Shown: positions 1-9,536 of the stretch, piece after piece
How the letters are laid out: every line of letters starts with the position of its first letter
How positions within the stretch are numbered: the first letter of the stretch is position 1
From: Frigidibacter sp. RF13
Lineage (GTDB): Bacteria; Pseudomonadota; Alphaproteobacteria; Rhodobacterales; Rhodobacteraceae
Reading direction: 5' to 3'
Length of the DNA: 64,000 nt
NCBI RefSeq assembly: GCF_026626305.1
Contig: NZ_JAPNUE010000004.1
Location: forward strand, 62,001 to 126,000
Notes under the pieces: generated by a model
Told to the model about the DNA's origin: nothing
The model's input: the letters and a program-made list of their open reading frames with translations, nothing else
Database searches by the model: none
Position numbers and translations under genes: made by a program

Positions 1-768
1 AATGCGCGTCGTCAGCCAGCGGGGCGCGAAGCGTGGGGCAAAGGCAAAGAACTTGTTCGACAGCCCCGTCACCTTCACCCGCTTGCCGCGCTTCATCGCC
101 CGCCAGCCCGCTTTCGCGACCGCCCGCGCCGACTGGACCGGGGCGCGCTTGAACAGCGTCACTTCCTCCATCTTCGCGTCCTTCTGGAAATTGGTCGCCG
201 TCGGGCCAGGGCAGAGGACTGAGATTTTCACCGTCCCGCCGCGCAATTCCTCCGCCACCGCCTCGCTCAGCGACAGAAGATAGGCCTTCGTCGCATGATA
301 GACCGCCATGTTCGGCCCCGGCATGAAGGCCGCCGTCGAGGCGACATTCAGGATCCGCCCGCCACCGGCCGCCTGCATATGCGGGATCGCATATTTCATC
401 AGGATCGTGGGCGCGAGGGCATTCACAAGGATCGAGATTTCCTCGCGGATGAAATCCTCGCCGCCGAAGGGCCCGTTGTAGCCAAGGCCCGCATTGTTCA
501 CCAGAACGTCGATCCGCCGCCGGGACGAGGCCTTGCGCCACAAAAGCTCCACCGCGTCGGGATCGGCCAGATCGGTCGGAATGACCTCGATCGCGATCTT
601 GTGCTTGGCGCGCAGCTCTTCGGCCAGCGCCTCCATCTTCGCCTCCTGCCGGGCGGCAAGGATCAGGTCGCGCCCCTCGGCGGCGGCGATGATCGCGAAC
701 TCCCGTCCCAGCCCTTCGGAGGCCCCGGTGATCAGGGTCCAGCCCTTCAGGCCACTGCCAGCCGCCAT
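1..768 (-). CDS. SDR family short-chain dehydrogenase/reductase (C-terminal part cut by window edge)
   Basis: Probable NAD(P)-dependent oxidoreductase of the classical short-chain dehydrogenase family; substrate unknown. The translation begins MAAGSGLKGWTLITGASEGLG, giving the TGxxxGxG cofactor motif near residues 14-21. It continues with VNNAG, a catalytic serine in NVAST, and the Y-x-x-x-K motif in VYHATKAYL. Reading runs off the left edge without a stop, so about 256 residues are visible and only the extreme C-terminus is missing. The ATG is preceded by GAGGAGGT at ideal spacing. It is leftward like pgk, whose end lies 91 bp away, so the two could share a transcript. Family call is firm; the physiological reaction is not inferable. 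Confidence 0.85.
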   Translation of the reverse strand, partial: MAAGSGLKGWTLITGASEGLGREFAIIAAAEGRDLILAARQEAKMEALAEELRAKHKIAIEVIPTDLADPDAVELLWRKASSRRRIDVLVNNAGLGYNGPFGGEDFIREEISILVNALAPTILMKYAIPHMQAAGGGRILNVASTAAFMPGPNMAVYHATKAYLLSLSEAVAEELRGGTVKISVLCPGPTATNFQKDAKMEEVTLFKRAPVQSARAVAKAGWRAMKRGKRVKVTGLSNKFFAFAPRFAPRWLTTRI

Positions 769-859
769 CGTGACCTCCTCTGTCCGCGCGTTCCCCGAAG
801 GTAGGACATTCGTGCACGCTTGCAAGCCTTCCCTACCGTCACGGCAGGCGCGGCCCGTT

Positions 860-2050
860 TCAGTCCATCAATGCGGCAACACCGGGCAGGTCCTTGCCTT
901 CCATCCATTCGAGGAAAGCGCCCCCGGCCGTCGAGATGAAGGTGAAATCCTCAGCCGCGCCCGCCTTGTTCAGCGCCGCGACCGTATCGCCGCCCCCCGC
1001 GACCGAGACGAGCTTGCCCGCCCGCGTCAGCTCCGCCACCTTCGCCGCCGCGGCATTGGTGGCCGCGTCGAACGGCTGCAGTTCGAACGCGCCCAGTGGT
1101 CCGTTCCAGATCAGCGTCCGGCACGACTGAAATACCGTGTCCAGCACCGCAACCGTCGAGGGCCCGGCATCGAGGATCATCGCATCCGGCGGACAGTGCG
1201 AGACCGGCACCACCTCGTGATCCGCGCCCGCCTTGAATTCGCGCGCCACCACCAGATCGATCGGCAGATGGATGGCGCAGCCGGTTTCCTCGGCCTTGGC
1301 AAGGATCGCGCTCGCGGTATCGGCCATCTCGTGCTCGGCCAGCGAGGTGCCGACCTGCACGCCCTTGGCCACAAGGAACGTGTTGGCCATGCCGCCGCCG
1401 ATCACCAGATGATCGACCTTTTCGATCAGGTTGCCCAGAAGGTCGAGCTTGGTCGACACCTTCGCACCGCCCACCACCGCCGCCACCGGCCGCTCCGGCT
1501 CGCCAAGCGCTGCATTCAGCGCCTTCAGCTCCGCCGCCATCAGCCGCCCCGCACAGGCGGGCAGAAGCCTTGCTATCCCCTCGGTCGAGGCATGGGCCCG
1601 GTGCGCGGCCGAAAACGCATCGTTCACATAGATATGGCCGAGCGCCGCCATTCCGGCGGCAAGGGCGGGGTCGTTCTTTTCCTCGCCCTCATGGAAGCGG
1701 GTGTTCTCCAGAAGCAGCACGCCGCCCTTGGGCAGGGCCGCCACCGCCTTCTTGGCCGGGCCACCCACGCAATCCTCGGCGAAGGCCACCGGCAGTCCTA
1801 GCGCCTTTTCGAGGGCGGGCAGGGTGACGCGCAGGCTCATCTCGGGCACAACCTTGCCCTTGGGGCGGCCGAAATGGGCCAGAAGCACCACGCTCGCCCC
1901 CTTGGCGATCAGGTCCTTGACCGTGGGCACGATCTTCTCGATCCGCGTCGCATCGGTCACCACGCCCGCTTCCACCGGCACGTTGATATCTACCCGCACC
2001 AGCGCGACCTTGCCCGCGACATCCATGTCGTCGATCGTCTTGAACCCCAT
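860..2050 (-). CDS. pgk: Phosphoglycerate kinase
   Basis: Cytosolic glycolytic and Calvin-cycle enzyme that transfers phosphate between 1,3-bisphosphoglycerate and ADP. The 396-residue length is typical. Substrate-side motifs are RVDINVP (19-25), HFGRPKG (59-65) and NTRFHEGEE (116-124). The C-terminal nucleotide domain shows [12 protein letters not shown] (194-205), NGPLGAFE (316-323) and GGGDTVAAL (352-360). It starts with ATG at 2050, diverging from the cyclophilin gene at 2211 across about 160 bp that should hold both promoters. No gap (glyceraldehyde-3-phosphate dehydrogenase) gene lies beside it here. Nothing is truncated. Confidence 0.97.
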   Translation of the reverse strand: MGFKTIDDMDVAGKVALVRVDINVPVEAGVVTDATRIEKIVPTVKDLIAKGASVVLLAHFGRPKGKVVPEMSLRVTLPALEKALGLPVAFAEDCVGGPAKKAVAALPKGGVLLLENTRFHEGEEKNDPALAAGMAALGHIYVNDAFSAAHRAHASTEGIARLLPACAGRLMAAELKALNAALGEPERPVAAVVGGAKVSTKLDLLGNLIEKVDHLVIGGGMANTFLVAKGVQVGTSLAEHEMADTASAILAKAEETGCAIHLPIDLVVAREFKAGADHEVVPVSHCPPDAMILDAGPSTVAVLDTVFQSCRTLIWNGPLGAFELQPFDAATNAAAAKVAELTRAGKLVSVAGGGDTVAALNKAGAAEDFTFISTAGGAFLEWMEGKDLPGVAALMD

Positions 2051-2210
2051 GATCCGTCCTTTCCCGCCACCTGCCGCACGGCCAGTCTCGCAGCCGCGCC
2101 CGGCTCAGATCAACCGATCTCTGCCGAGCCCCGCCTTTCTGGCCGCTTTTCGCTTTTCTTGCTCGCCGTCAAGCCCTAGGTTCCCGCGCGAATGAATTAA
2201 GGAGGCGATC

Positions 2211-2717
2211 ATGGCCGACATCAAGGATCCCGAGAACACGATCATCATCACGCTGAAGGACGGCCCCGTCGTCATCGAGCTTCTGAAAGACGTGGCGCCC
2301 AAGCACGCCGAACGGATGAAGGAACTCGCCCGCGCGGGGAAGTATGACAATGTGGCCTTCCACCGGGTGATCGACGGTTTCATGGCCCAGACGGGCGACG
2401 TGCAGCACGCGAATATGGAAGCGGGCTGGAACCCCGGCCGCGCCGGGACCGGCGGTTCGGACCTGCCCGACCTTCCGGCGGAGTTTTCCAAGCTTCCCCA
2501 TGACCGCGGCACGCTTGGCGCCGCGCGCTCGATGAACCCGAACTCGGCCAACAGCCAGTTCTTCATCAACTTCAAGGACAACCATTTCCTGAACGGACAG
2601 TACACCGTCTATGGCCGCGTGATCTCGGGCATGGAACATGTCGACAAGATCACTCGTGGCGAACCGCCGGTGAACCCCGACCGGATGGTTTCGGTCAAGG
2701 TGGCGGCGGATGTCTGA
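2211..2717 (+). CDS. Peptidyl-prolyl cis-trans isomerase, cyclophilin type, cytosolic
   Basis: Cyclophilin that isomerises prolyl peptide bonds during protein folding. Its 168 residues carry the family signature FHRVIDGFMAQTGD at 50-63 and NSANSQFFI at 111-119, with the catalytic Arg in FHR. There is no signal peptide or membrane segment, so it should act in the cytosol. The start follows TAAGGAGG about 6 nt upstream. Its stop overlaps the start of a second cyclophilin by 8 bp, so the two are translationally coupled: one cytosolic and one membrane-anchored form. This paired arrangement resembles ppiB/ppiA-type duplications. Symbol left blank because the naming is not certain. Confidence 0.95.
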   Translation: MADIKDPENTIIITLKDGPVVIELLKDVAPKHAERMKELARAGKYDNVAFHRVIDGFMAQTGDVQHANMEAGWNPGRAGTGGSDLPDLPAEFSKLPHDRGTLGAARSMNPNSANSQFFINFKDNHFLNGQYTVYGRVISGMEHVDKITRGEPPVNPDRMVSVKVAADV

Positions 2718-3324
2718 CCGTATCTTCATGACCGGAGGACTTGCCGCACTCGCTTCCATAGCCGCCGCCTGGTGGCTCTTCGGGCAACTTTCACAAAGCT
2801 CCGTCAGCGACGCGGACGGCCCGGGGCCGAACCTGGTGATCGAGGTTGCCGGTCAGGCGAACGGCACGGTCGTCGTCGACCTTCAGCCCGAGCTTGCGCC
2901 GAGAAACGTCGCACAGGTGGTCGAGCTTGCCAAGGGCGGGCTCTACAATGGTGTGGTCTTTCATCGGGTGATCGACGGCTTCATGGCCCAGACCGGCGAT
3001 GTGCAATATGGCCGCTCCGGCGGGGATACATCGCAGGCGGGCATGGGCAATTCCGATCTTCCTGATCTTCCGGCAGAATTCTCCAAAGTGCAGTTCGAAC
3101 GAGGCGTGGTCGGCATGGCGCGCACCAATTCGCCCGACAGCGCCAATTCGCAATTCTTCATCATGTTCGGCTCCGCCCCGCATCTGAACGGCGAATATAC
3201 CGTGATCGGCCATGTGATCTCGGGGATGGAGGTCGTGGACAAGATCAAGCGCGGCGAGGTCAACCTCGGCGGCGCGGTCACCGACAAGCCCGACGTGATG
3301 GCGCGGGTTTCGGTCACCGAATAG
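2710..3324 (+). CDS. Peptidyl-prolyl cis-trans isomerase, cyclophilin type, exported or membrane-anchored
   Basis: Second cyclophilin, 204 residues, likely working in the periplasm. Residues 8-25 form a hydrophobic helix that would be a signal peptide or signal anchor, followed by a polar linker to about residue 40. The catalytic block FHRVIDGFMAQTGD begins at residue 84 and a NSANSQFF-like block follows. The ATG lies inside the end of the preceding cyclophilin gene (8-bp overlap), indicating a two-gene operon. No lipobox cysteine is visible near the hydrophobic segment, so an uncleaved anchor or ordinary signal peptide is more likely than a lipoprotein. Confidence 0.93.
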   Translation: MSDRIFMTGGLAALASIAAAWWLFGQLSQSSVSDADGPGPNLVIEVAGQANGTVVVDLQPELAPRNVAQVVELAKGGLYNGVVFHRVIDGFMAQTGDVQYGRSGGDTSQAGMGNSDLPDLPAEFSKVQFERGVVGMARTNSPDSANSQFFIMFGSAPHLNGEYTVIGHVISGMEVVDKIKRGEVNLGGAVTDKPDVMARVSVTE

Positions 3325-3342
3325 GCCGTTCATAATCCGGTG

Positions 3343-3412
3343 ATCGGCGGCCTTTTGATTGGCCTCCCGCCACCTCTTCCGGCAGTCTGGCCGCCGGAGG
3401 AAGGCCGCCGAT
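3343..3412 (+). promoter_or_regulatory. Long-range inverted repeat covering the RBS and start codon of the DUF3179 gene
   Basis: ATCGGCGGCCTT (3343-3354) is the exact reverse complement of AAGGCCGCCGAT (3401-3412). The right arm contains the end of the GGAGGAAGG ribosome-binding site and the first two bases of the ATG at 3411. A smaller GC hairpin (CCGGC/GCCGG) sits in the loop. Pairing in the mRNA would hide the start of translation. No T-tract follows, so this is not a standard terminator of the upstream gene. The pairing is read directly; a regulatory role is inference. Confidence 0.45.
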
Positions 3413-4388
3413 GATCCGCTTCCCGTTCGCCCTCTGTCTGGCGCTTGCGCCGTTCCTGATGGCACCGCCGGCCGCTGGCGACGAAGCGCGCTGGCGCGCG
3501 CTCTGGCCCGCGACCGATTTCAGCCAGACGACCATCGATCTTGACGAGATCCTGTCCGGCGGTCCGCCCAAGGACGGCATTCCGGCGATCGACGCACCGC
3601 AGATGATTGCGGTCGCGGACGAGACGCGTCTGGCCGAGGCAGAGCCGGTGATGACGCTCGTGCATCCGGGCGAGGCGCCGCGCGCCTGGCCGATCCGCTA
3701 TCTGATCTGGCATGAAATCGTGAACGATCAGGTGGGCGACATGCCCGTCGCCGTCACCTTCTGCCCGCTCTGCAACACGGGCATGATCTTCGACCGCCGC
3801 CTCGGCGGGCGGACCTACAGTTTCGGCGTCTCGGGCCTTCTCAGGCATTCCGACATGATCATGTACGACCGCGAGACCGAAAGCTGGTGGCAGCAGGCGC
3901 TGGGCGAGGGGATCGTCGGGCAGATGGCCGGCAGGCGCCTGACGCAACTGCCCGCCCGCATGGAAAGCTGGGGCGATTTTCGCCGCGCCCATCCGGACGG
4001 GCTGGTGATGGATGAGCCCGACTGGTCGCGCGCCTATGGCAGCAATCCTTACGTGGGCTATGACAGCGCCGCGCGCCCCTTCCTCTATACGGGCGAGGAC
4101 CCGCCACACGGTATCGCGTCGCTTGCCCGCGTGGTGCGGGTCGGCAACCGCGCCTGGCCGCTGGAACGGGTGGTGGTGGCCGGAACCCTGACCGAGGCAG
4201 GTGTCACCCTCTCCTGGACGGCAGGTCAGGCCTCGGCGCTCGACGCGGTGTCGATCGGCGAGGGGCGCGACGTGGGCAGCGTGCGCGTCACCGCTGCCGC
4301 GACCGGCCGCGACCTCGTCCACGATCTGCCCTTCGCCTTTGCCTTCCACGCCTTCCACCCGGACGGCGAATGGATGCTCGGGCCCTAG
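3411..4388 (+). CDS. DUF3179 domain-containing exported protein
   Basis: Exported protein of unknown function, 325 residues. A typical signal peptide occupies about residues 1-23 (MIRFPFALCLALAPFLMAPP, then AAG). The DUF3179 core includes VAVTFCPLCNTGMIF, where CPLCNTG (118-124) gives two conserved cysteines that could bind a metal or form a disulfide, followed by SFGVSGLLRHSDMIMYDRET and a WWQQ motif. The start follows GGAGGAAGG, which lies in a strong inverted repeat. It converges on tyrS; a double-hairpin repeat lies between them. The enzymatic role of this family is not established to my knowledge, and the neighbours do not suggest one. Confidence 0.85.
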   Translation: MIRFPFALCLALAPFLMAPPAAGDEARWRALWPATDFSQTTIDLDEILSGGPPKDGIPAIDAPQMIAVADETRLAEAEPVMTLVHPGEAPRAWPIRYLIWHEIVNDQVGDMPVAVTFCPLCNTGMIFDRRLGGRTYSFGVSGLLRHSDMIMYDRETESWWQQALGEGIVGQMAGRRLTQLPARMESWGDFRRAHPDGLVMDEPDWSRAYGSNPYVGYDSAARPFLYTGEDPPHGIASLARVVRVGNRAWPLERVVVAGTLTEAGVTLSWTAGQASALDAVSIGEGRDVGSVRVTAAATGRDLVHDLPFAFAFHAFHPDGEWMLGP

Positions 4389-4397
4389 GCGGGCGTC

Positions 4398-4442
4398 GGA
4401 TTTCGTCACGAAATCCGGACCGAAATCTTTGCAAGATTTCGG
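4398..4442. repeat. Double-hairpin intergenic repeat, copy A
   Basis: Two adjacent palindromes: GGATTTCG-TCA-CGAAATCC (4398-4416), then CCGAAATCTT-TGC-AAGATTTCGG (4420-4442), joined by a few bases reading GGAC. The same layout recurs at 8330-8376 and 61939-61985. Here it lies between the convergent ends of the DUF3179 gene and tyrS, where it could act as a bidirectional transcription stop, although no T-run follows either hairpin. Confidence 0.7.
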
Positions 4443-4458
4443 CGCCCTTCGGCCCCGG

Positions 4459-5709
4459 TCAGTCCATCACCACCAAAGCATGGCGCTTGCGGCCCGCCGT
4501 CAGTTTCAGGGGCTCCGCCAGATGGCTCGCCCCAAGCCTGAGGCCCGCGTCCGTGACCGGTTCGTCGTTCAGCCGCGCACCGCCCTCCTGGATCAGCCGT
4601 TTCGCATCCTTGCCAGAGGCCGCAAGACCTGCGCGCACGAACAGCTGGACGATCCCCAGCCCCTCCGCCGCCTCCTCGGCGCTGACCCGCAGCGTCGGCA
4701 GGTCATCGCCCACGCCGCCCTTCTCGAACACCTCGCGCGCGGTGGCTTCGGCCGCCGCCGCTGCCTCGGCGCCATGGGCAAGCTTCGTCACCTCATTGGC
4801 CAGAACGATCTTGGCCGCATTGATCTCGGACCCGCCAAGCGCCCCCAGCCGGTCGCATTCCGCGATGGGCAGTTCGGTGTAAAGCTTCAGGAACCGGCCC
4901 ACATCGGCATCCGTCGTGTTCCGCCAGTACTGCCAGAATTCGTAAGGTGAGAACATGTCGGGGTTGAGCCACACCGCCCCCGACTGCGACTTGCCCATCT
5001 TCTTGCCATCCGACGTGGTCAGCAGATGCGAGGTCAGGCCATAGATTTCCCGGTCGAGCACCCGGCGCGTCAGGTCGATCCCGTTGACGATATTGCCCCA
5101 CTGGTCCGAGCCGCCCATCTGCAACAGGCAGCCATAGCGCCGGTTCAGCTCAAGGAAATCATAGGCCTGCAGGATCATGTAGTTGAATTCAAGGAAGCTG
5201 AGCGACTGCTCGCGGTCCAGCCGCGATTTCACGCTTTCGAACGACAGCATCCGGTTGACCGAGAAATGCCGCCCGATGTCGCGCAGGAAGTCGAGGTAGT
5301 TGAGTGCGTCCAGCCATTCGGCATTGTTCAGCATCAGCGCGTCCGACGCGCCGTCGCCAAAGGTCACATAGGCCGAGAAGACCTGCTTGATCCCCGCAAT
5401 ATTGTCGTCGATCTGCGCGGGCGTCAGCAAGGGGCGCTCTTCGGCGCGGAACGAGGGATCGCCCACCTTGGTCGTCCCGCCTCCCATCAGAACAAGCGGC
5501 TTGTGCCCGGTCTTCTGCAGCCATCTCAGCATCATGATCTGGATGAGCGATCCGACATGCAAAGACTTCGCCGTCGCGTCAAAGCCGATATAGGCCGGCA
5601 CGACGCCCTTCACCAAAGCCTCGTCCAGCCCCTGATAATCGGTGCAGTCGGCCAGAAAGCCGCGCTCGATCATCACGCGCATGAAATCCGATTTCGGGTG
5701 GTAGGTCAT
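4459..5709 (-). CDS. tyrS: Tyrosyl-tRNA synthetase
   Basis: Class I aminoacyl-tRNA synthetase charging tRNA-Tyr. The Rossmann core has [14 protein letters not shown], where HVGS replaces the HIGH signature, and the second signature is KMGKS. SDQWGNI is the usual tyrosine-site block between them. The last ~65 residues form an S4-type RNA-binding domain ([19 protein letters not shown]). I chose the ATG at 5709 because [10 protein letters not shown] is the conserved N-terminus as I recall it; an in-frame ATG at 5724 adds five residues and neither has a strong ribosome-binding site. It is divergent from anmK with only about 60 bp between starts. Length (about 416) fits the TyrS family. Confidence 0.96.
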   Translation of the reverse strand: MTYHPKSDFMRVMIERGFLADCTDYQGLDEALVKGVVPAYIGFDATAKSLHVGSLIQIMMLRWLQKTGHKPLVLMGGGTTKVGDPSFRAEERPLLTPAQIDDNIAGIKQVFSAYVTFGDGASDALMLNNAEWLDALNYLDFLRDIGRHFSVNRMLSFESVKSRLDREQSLSFLEFNYMILQAYDFLELNRRYGCLLQMGGSDQWGNIVNGIDLTRRVLDREIYGLTSHLLTTSDGKKMGKSQSGAVWLNPDMFSPYEFWQYWRNTTDADVGRFLKLYTELPIAECDRLGALGGSEINAAKIVLANEVTKLAHGAEAAAAAEATAREVFEKGGVGDDLPTLRVSAEEAAEGLGIVQLFVRAGLAASGKDAKRLIQEGGARLNDEPVTDAGLRLGASHLAEPLKLTAGRKRHALVVMD

Positions 5710-5771
5710 CGTCCGATCGTCCATTCTGTTGACAGTGGCGGTATACCGGCGCCTTGGGCGCGAGGAAAGGG

Positions 5772-6878
5772 ATGATGAAGGGGCGGGCGCTTTGGGCCTT
5801 GGGCACGATGTCAGGGACCTCGCTCGACGGGGTCGATGCGGCCATGATCCGGACCGACGGGCGCGAGATTTTCGAGTTCGGCCAGACCGCTTACCGCCCC
5901 TATACCGAGGCCGAGCGTGCGAGCTTGCGCGCCGCCCTCGGCCGCTGGTCGGGCGAGGCAGGGGTGGCCGAGGCGGCGGAAGTGGTCGAGACCGCCCATG
6001 CGGAATTGCTCGCCCGCTTTACCGGGGCCGATCTCATAGGTTTCCACGGCCAGACGCTCGCCCATGACCCGGCCCGGCGCGGCACGCATCAGGCGGGCGA
6101 CGGCGCGATGCTGGCCGAGGCTTTGGGCCTGCCCGTCATCTGGGATTTCCGCTCGGCCGACGTAGGCCTCGGCGGGCAGGGGGCGCCGCTTGCCCCTTTC
6201 TTCCACCATGCGCTCGCCCGCCTCACCGGCGCCGAAAGGCCGGTGGTCTTTCTCAATCTCGGCGGCGTCGGCAATGTCACCTGGGTCGATCCCCGGATCG
6301 CGGAGCCGGAGAAACCGGGCGCCTGTGTCGCCTTCGACACCGGCCCCGCGAACGCCCCGATCAACGACTACATGCGCCTGCGCCTCGGAAAGGAACGCGA
6401 CGAGGCGGGCGCTTTGGCCGCGAAGGGCAGGGTGGATGCCCGGATCGTGCGCACCTTCCTCACCCATCCCTATTTCCTCAAAGTCCCGCCGAAATCGCTT
6501 GACCGGAACGACTTTCACAGCCTCCTCAAATCGGTCCGCACCCGCACCATCCCGAACGCCGTCGCAACGCTGACCGCCTGCGCCGCCGCCGCCGTGGCGG
6601 CGGGCTTTTCCCAGTTTCCAAGCCCGCCCGAGGCGGTGCTCGTCTGTGGCGGCGGCCGCCACAACAGGACGCTGATGAAGATGCTGGCCGAGCGGCTGCC
6701 CTGTCCGGTCAAGCCGGTCGAGGCGGCGGGCCTCAACGGCGACATGCTGGAAGCGCAGGCCTTCGGCTATCTCGCGGTCCGGGTGCTCAATGGTCTGCCG
6801 ACCTCCTGCCCGGAAACCACCGGCGCCCGCGTCGCGGTCGGCGGCGGCCAGATCAGCCGCCCGACCGTGCCCGCCTGA
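5772..6878 (+). CDS. anmK: Anhydro-N-acetylmuramic acid kinase
   Basis: Cytosolic enzyme that hydrolyses the 1,6-anhydro ring of anhMurNAc and phosphorylates it to MurNAc-6-phosphate during peptidoglycan recycling. The N-terminus [12 protein letters not shown] is the ATP-binding hallmark. Later blocks are [35 protein letters not shown] and CGGGRHN. About 368 residues, normal for AnmK. ATG at 5772 is chosen because GAGGAAAGG lies just upstream; a second ATG at 5775 is equally possible, and a TTG at 5754 is unlikely. Its 3' end overlaps the convergent rarD end by 26 bp. MurQ and other recycling genes are not in view. Confidence 0.96.
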   Translation: MMKGRALWALGTMSGTSLDGVDAAMIRTDGREIFEFGQTAYRPYTEAERASLRAALGRWSGEAGVAEAAEVVETAHAELLARFTGADLIGFHGQTLAHDPARRGTHQAGDGAMLAEALGLPVIWDFRSADVGLGGQGAPLAPFFHHALARLTGAERPVVFLNLGGVGNVTWVDPRIAEPEKPGACVAFDTGPANAPINDYMRLRLGKERDEAGALAAKGRVDARIVRTFLTHPYFLKVPPKSLDRNDFHSLLKSVRTRTIPNAVATLTACAAAAVAAGFSQFPSPPEAVLVCGGGRHNRTLMKMLAERLPCPVKPVEAAGLNGDMLEAQAFGYLAVRVLNGLPTSCPETTGARVAVGGGQISRPTVPA

Positions 6879-7800
6879 CGCCCGCCTGCCGGATCAGCGC
6901 GGTGGAATAGATCGCCAGAGCTAGCCAGATCATCGGAAAGGCAATCGCCTTGCCGCGCCCGAACGGCTCGCCGAACAAGAACACGGCGGTCAGGAAGATC
7001 ATCGTCGGCGCGATATATTGCATGATGCCGATGGTCGAGAGCCTTAGAAGCTTCGCGCCATTGGCATAGACCATCAAGGGCACCGCCGTGACGATGCCAC
7101 AGCCCGCTAGAAGCGCGGTATCAGATACCGTGCCGCCAAAGGCCACCGGCGCACCGCTCGCCACTCGCCAAATGACATAACCTAGCGCGAGCGGCAGAAG
7201 CAGGATCACTTCCAGCGCGAAGCCCTGATTGGGGCCGATTGGCAGCGATTTCTTGAAATAGGCATAGATACCCCAGGTCAGCGTCAGACTGAGCGCCACC
7301 AATGGCAGCCGCCCCGCCTCCCAGGTCAGAACCCCAACCGCCAGCGTGGCCAGAAGGATCGCGAGCTTCTGCAGTCCATCCAGCCGTTCGCCCAAAAGGA
7401 CCGCGCCTAGGAACACACTGAAGAGCGGGTTGATGTAATAGCCAAGTGCGGCATCAAGCGCATGCCCGGTTTGGACCGCCCAGACGTAGATGCCCCAGTT
7501 GATCGAAATGAGTCCAGCCGTCACCGCCGCCATGCCAAGCATCCGGGGTGTTCTCAGTGCAGTCTTAAGGTCTGCCGTCCGGCCAAGCCACAGAAGGATC
7601 AGCAGCGCCACTGGCACAGACCAGATCACCCGATGCGCCAGAACCTCCAGCGTCGGGATATGGGCCATAGCCTTCATGTAGAGGGGCAGGAAGCCCCAGA
7701 GCAGGTAGGCCGCCAGCGCGAAAAGGAAGCCGCGCAGCGAATCCTCGTTCTGGGGCCCGGATTGGGGCAGGGGGGCTGTTGGGGCATTCGTCTCGGTCAT
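6853..7800 (-). CDS. rarD: EamA/DMT family transporter, RarD type
   Basis: Inner-membrane permease of the drug/metabolite superfamily, 315 residues, about ten transmembrane helices arranged as two EamA repeats. The RarD-type start is seen after a short polar N-tail: [21 protein letters not shown], then AHRVIWSVP and [33 protein letters not shown] blocks typical of this subfamily. Substrate is unknown; RarD was named from chloramphenicol sensitivity and is probably a small-metabolite exporter. Convergent with anmK and overlapping its 3' end by 26 bp. Upstream (to the right) is the leftward cupin gene with a 60-bp gap. Confidence 0.92.
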   Translation of the reverse strand: MTETNAPTAPLPQSGPQNEDSLRGFLFALAAYLLWGFLPLYMKAMAHIPTLEVLAHRVIWSVPVALLILLWLGRTADLKTALRTPRMLGMAAVTAGLISINWGIYVWAVQTGHALDAALGYYINPLFSVFLGAVLLGERLDGLQKLAILLATLAVGVLTWEAGRLPLVALSLTLTWGIYAYFKKSLPIGPNQGFALEVILLLPLALGYVIWRVASGAPVAFGGTVSDTALLAGCGIVTAVPLMVYANGAKLLRLSTIGIMQYIAPTMIFLTAVFLFGEPFGRGKAIAFPMIWLALAIYSTALIRQAGVRRARSGG

Positions 7801-7859
7801 ACCAGCCTCCTACGCTCCGCCGCGCGGCTGCGCCACCCCGGAACTTGTAAGGGATACAT

Positions 7860-8285
7860 TCAGCGCGGGATGTCGAACCCCGGCGGCGCCAGCTCGAACC
7901 CCTCGAACCGAAAACCCGGCGAGACGGTGCAACTGACGAGCGTCCAGTCACCCGTTGTCCGCGCCGCCTGCCAGTGACCCAAGGGCACGATCGCCTGCGG
8001 CCGCTCGCCCGCCGCGAGGTTTGGCCCGAGCCCTACCTCAACCGCGGGCCCCGCATCGCTGGCGGCAACGGACAGGATCAGGGCCGCACCCGCATGGAAA
8101 TGCCAGATCTCCGCCGCATCGACCCTGTGCCAGTGGCTCCGCTCGCCCGCCTTCAGAAGGAAATAGATACAAGTCCCCGCCGGCCGCTCGCCCTCCGGTG
8201 CCGCCGCCACCCAGGTCTGCCGGTACCAGCCGCCTTCGGGATGTGGCGCCAGCCCAAGCGCCGCGATGATCTCGTCAGCGGTCAT
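7860..8285 (-). CDS. DUF985 cupin-fold protein
   Basis: Small single-domain cupin, 141 residues, of the DUF985 group. It starts MTADEIIAALGLAPHPEGGWYRQTW and contains the histidine-rich cupin stretch SHWHRVDAAEIWHFHAG, a possible metal or sugar-ligand site, followed by a second cupin motif around the LAAGERPQAIVPLGHWQA block. The C-terminal VSCTVSPGFRFEGFEL is also typical. Reaction unknown; some relatives have been compared to sugar epimerases. It may be co-transcribed with rarD, and it diverges from the FAD oxidoreductase, with a double-hairpin repeat in the gap. Confidence 0.85.
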   Translation of the reverse strand: MTADEIIAALGLAPHPEGGWYRQTWVAAAPEGERPAGTCIYFLLKAGERSHWHRVDAAEIWHFHAGAALILSVAASDAGPAVEVGLGPNLAAGERPQAIVPLGHWQAARTTGDWTLVSCTVSPGFRFEGFELAPPGFDIPR

Positions 8286-8329
8286 GGCACTCCTCTCGGT
8301 TGGGACAGGACCAAACTTACCGCCCGCAG

Positions 8330-8376
8330 CCGAAATCCTTCAAGGATTTCGGTCCGATTTCTTTGCAGGAAATCGG
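8330..8376. repeat. Double-hairpin intergenic repeat, copy B
   Basis: CCGAAATCCTT pairs with AAGGATTTCGG around a single base at 8341 (8330-8352), followed immediately by CCGATTTC...GAAATCGG (8354-8376). Same layout as copies at 4398 and 61939. This copy sits between divergent genes, so a terminator role alone cannot explain the family. Confidence 0.65.
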
Positions 8377-8447
8377 CTCCCCCCGCCGGGCGCCGGGCGT
8401 TCGCCGCCGCACTTCCCTTTTTCGTGGGGCAATGCCAGCATTGGCCA

Positions 8448-9536
8448 ATGACAAACCGCTTCCTCATCCTCGGCGCCGGGCTGATCGGCGCGTCGCTTGG
8501 CTTCGAGCTTGCCCGCCGCAAGGCGCAGGTCACCATCCTCGATGCGGGCCTTCCGGCGAATGCAGCCTCTGGCCGGTCCTTCGGCTGGATCAATGCGAGC
8601 TTCTTTCTCAACGAGGATCACTTCCACCTGCGCCATGCCGCGATGGCGGCGCACCGGCGTCTTGAGCGTGACCTTCCAGATAGCGGCCACCTTTGGACCG
8701 GCACCCTCTGGTGGGAGGAGACGGGCGAGGCTTTCGACCAAACCGCCGCGACGCTCACTCGCCTCGGCTATGACCTCAATGAACTCTCGGCGCGCGAGAT
8801 CGCCGCGCGCGAACCCGCCCTGGGCCAACCCCCCGCCCGGGCGCTGCATTTCCCCGCCGAAGGCGCGGTCGATGCGGCCCATCTGACCCATCACCTGCTC
8901 GACGCGGCCGCGGCCCTTGGCGCCGAGGTCTGGTCGGGTTGTCCGGCGCTCAGGCTCATGACGGACGGCGACCGCGTCACCGGCGCCGCCACACCCATGG
9001 GCCGCATCGAGGCAGACCAGACGATCCTTGCCATAGGCAACGCGACGCCCGCGCTTCTTGCCAGCGCAGGCCTGCATCTGCCGATGCTCTCCCGTCCCGG
9101 TCTCATCCTGCGGACGCGGCCCTTGCCACCGCTCGTCAACCATATCCTCGCCAGCCCCGATCAGGAGGTCCGGCAGGACGCGACCGGCGCGCTCCTCGCG
9201 CCCGCTTCCGCCAGCCACCAGTCCGACAAGACCGAGGCGGTGACGGAAAGCCCCGGCGACCTCGCCCGCGCCACGCTTGCCCGCCTCTCGCGCCTCCTGC
9301 CCGGCGCAAACCTCCAGCCCGCCGCCATCCTCCATGCCGACCGTCCGGTCCCGGGCGACGGCCTCCCCGTCGTCGGCCCCATAACCGTCCGCCCCGGTCT
9401 CGCGCTTGCGGTCCTGCATTCCGGTGTCACTCTGGCGCCCCTCGTCACCGCATCTCTGGCGGATGAACTGACAGGGCAGGGCGCCCATGCCCTTCTCGCG
9501 CCCTTCCGGTCGGACAGACTTCTCAGCCCGCTCTGA
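8448..9536 (+). CDS. FAD-dependent oxidoreductase (DAO/DadA-like)
   Basis: Flavoprotein of the D-amino-acid oxidase fold, 362 residues. The N-terminus FLILGAGLIGASLGFELARR is the dinucleotide-binding motif, followed by VTILDAG at the end of the second strand. A C-terminal FAD block reads GDGLPVVGPI, and a substrate domain lies between. The frame is open further upstream (to 7974) but that part is antisense to the cupin gene; ATG at 8448 gives the conserved Rossmann start. It resembles amine or amino-acid oxidases; the substrate cannot be told. The 3' end overlaps the convergent TauE-like gene by 14 bp. Confidence 0.88.
   Translation: MTNRFLILGAGLIGASLGFELARRKAQVTILDAGLPANAASGRSFGWINASFFLNEDHFHLRHAAMAAHRRLERDLPDSGHLWTGTLWWEETGEAFDQTAATLTRLGYDLNELSAREIAAREPALGQPPARALHFPAEGAVDAAHLTHHLLDAAAALGAEVWSGCPALRLMTDGDRVTGAATPMGRIEADQTILAIGNATPALLASAGLHLPMLSRPGLILRTRPLPPLVNHILASPDQEVRQDATGALLAPASASHQSDKTEAVTESPGDLARATLARLSRLLPGANLQPAAILHADRPVPGDGLPVVGPITVRPGLALAVLHSGVTLAPLVTASLADELTGQGAHALLAPFRSDRLLSPL

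Noticed and set aside
7974..8447. Upstream extension of the FAD oxidoreductase frame
   Set aside because: This part overlaps the cupin gene antisense; the Rossmann start at 8448 is the real N-terminus.
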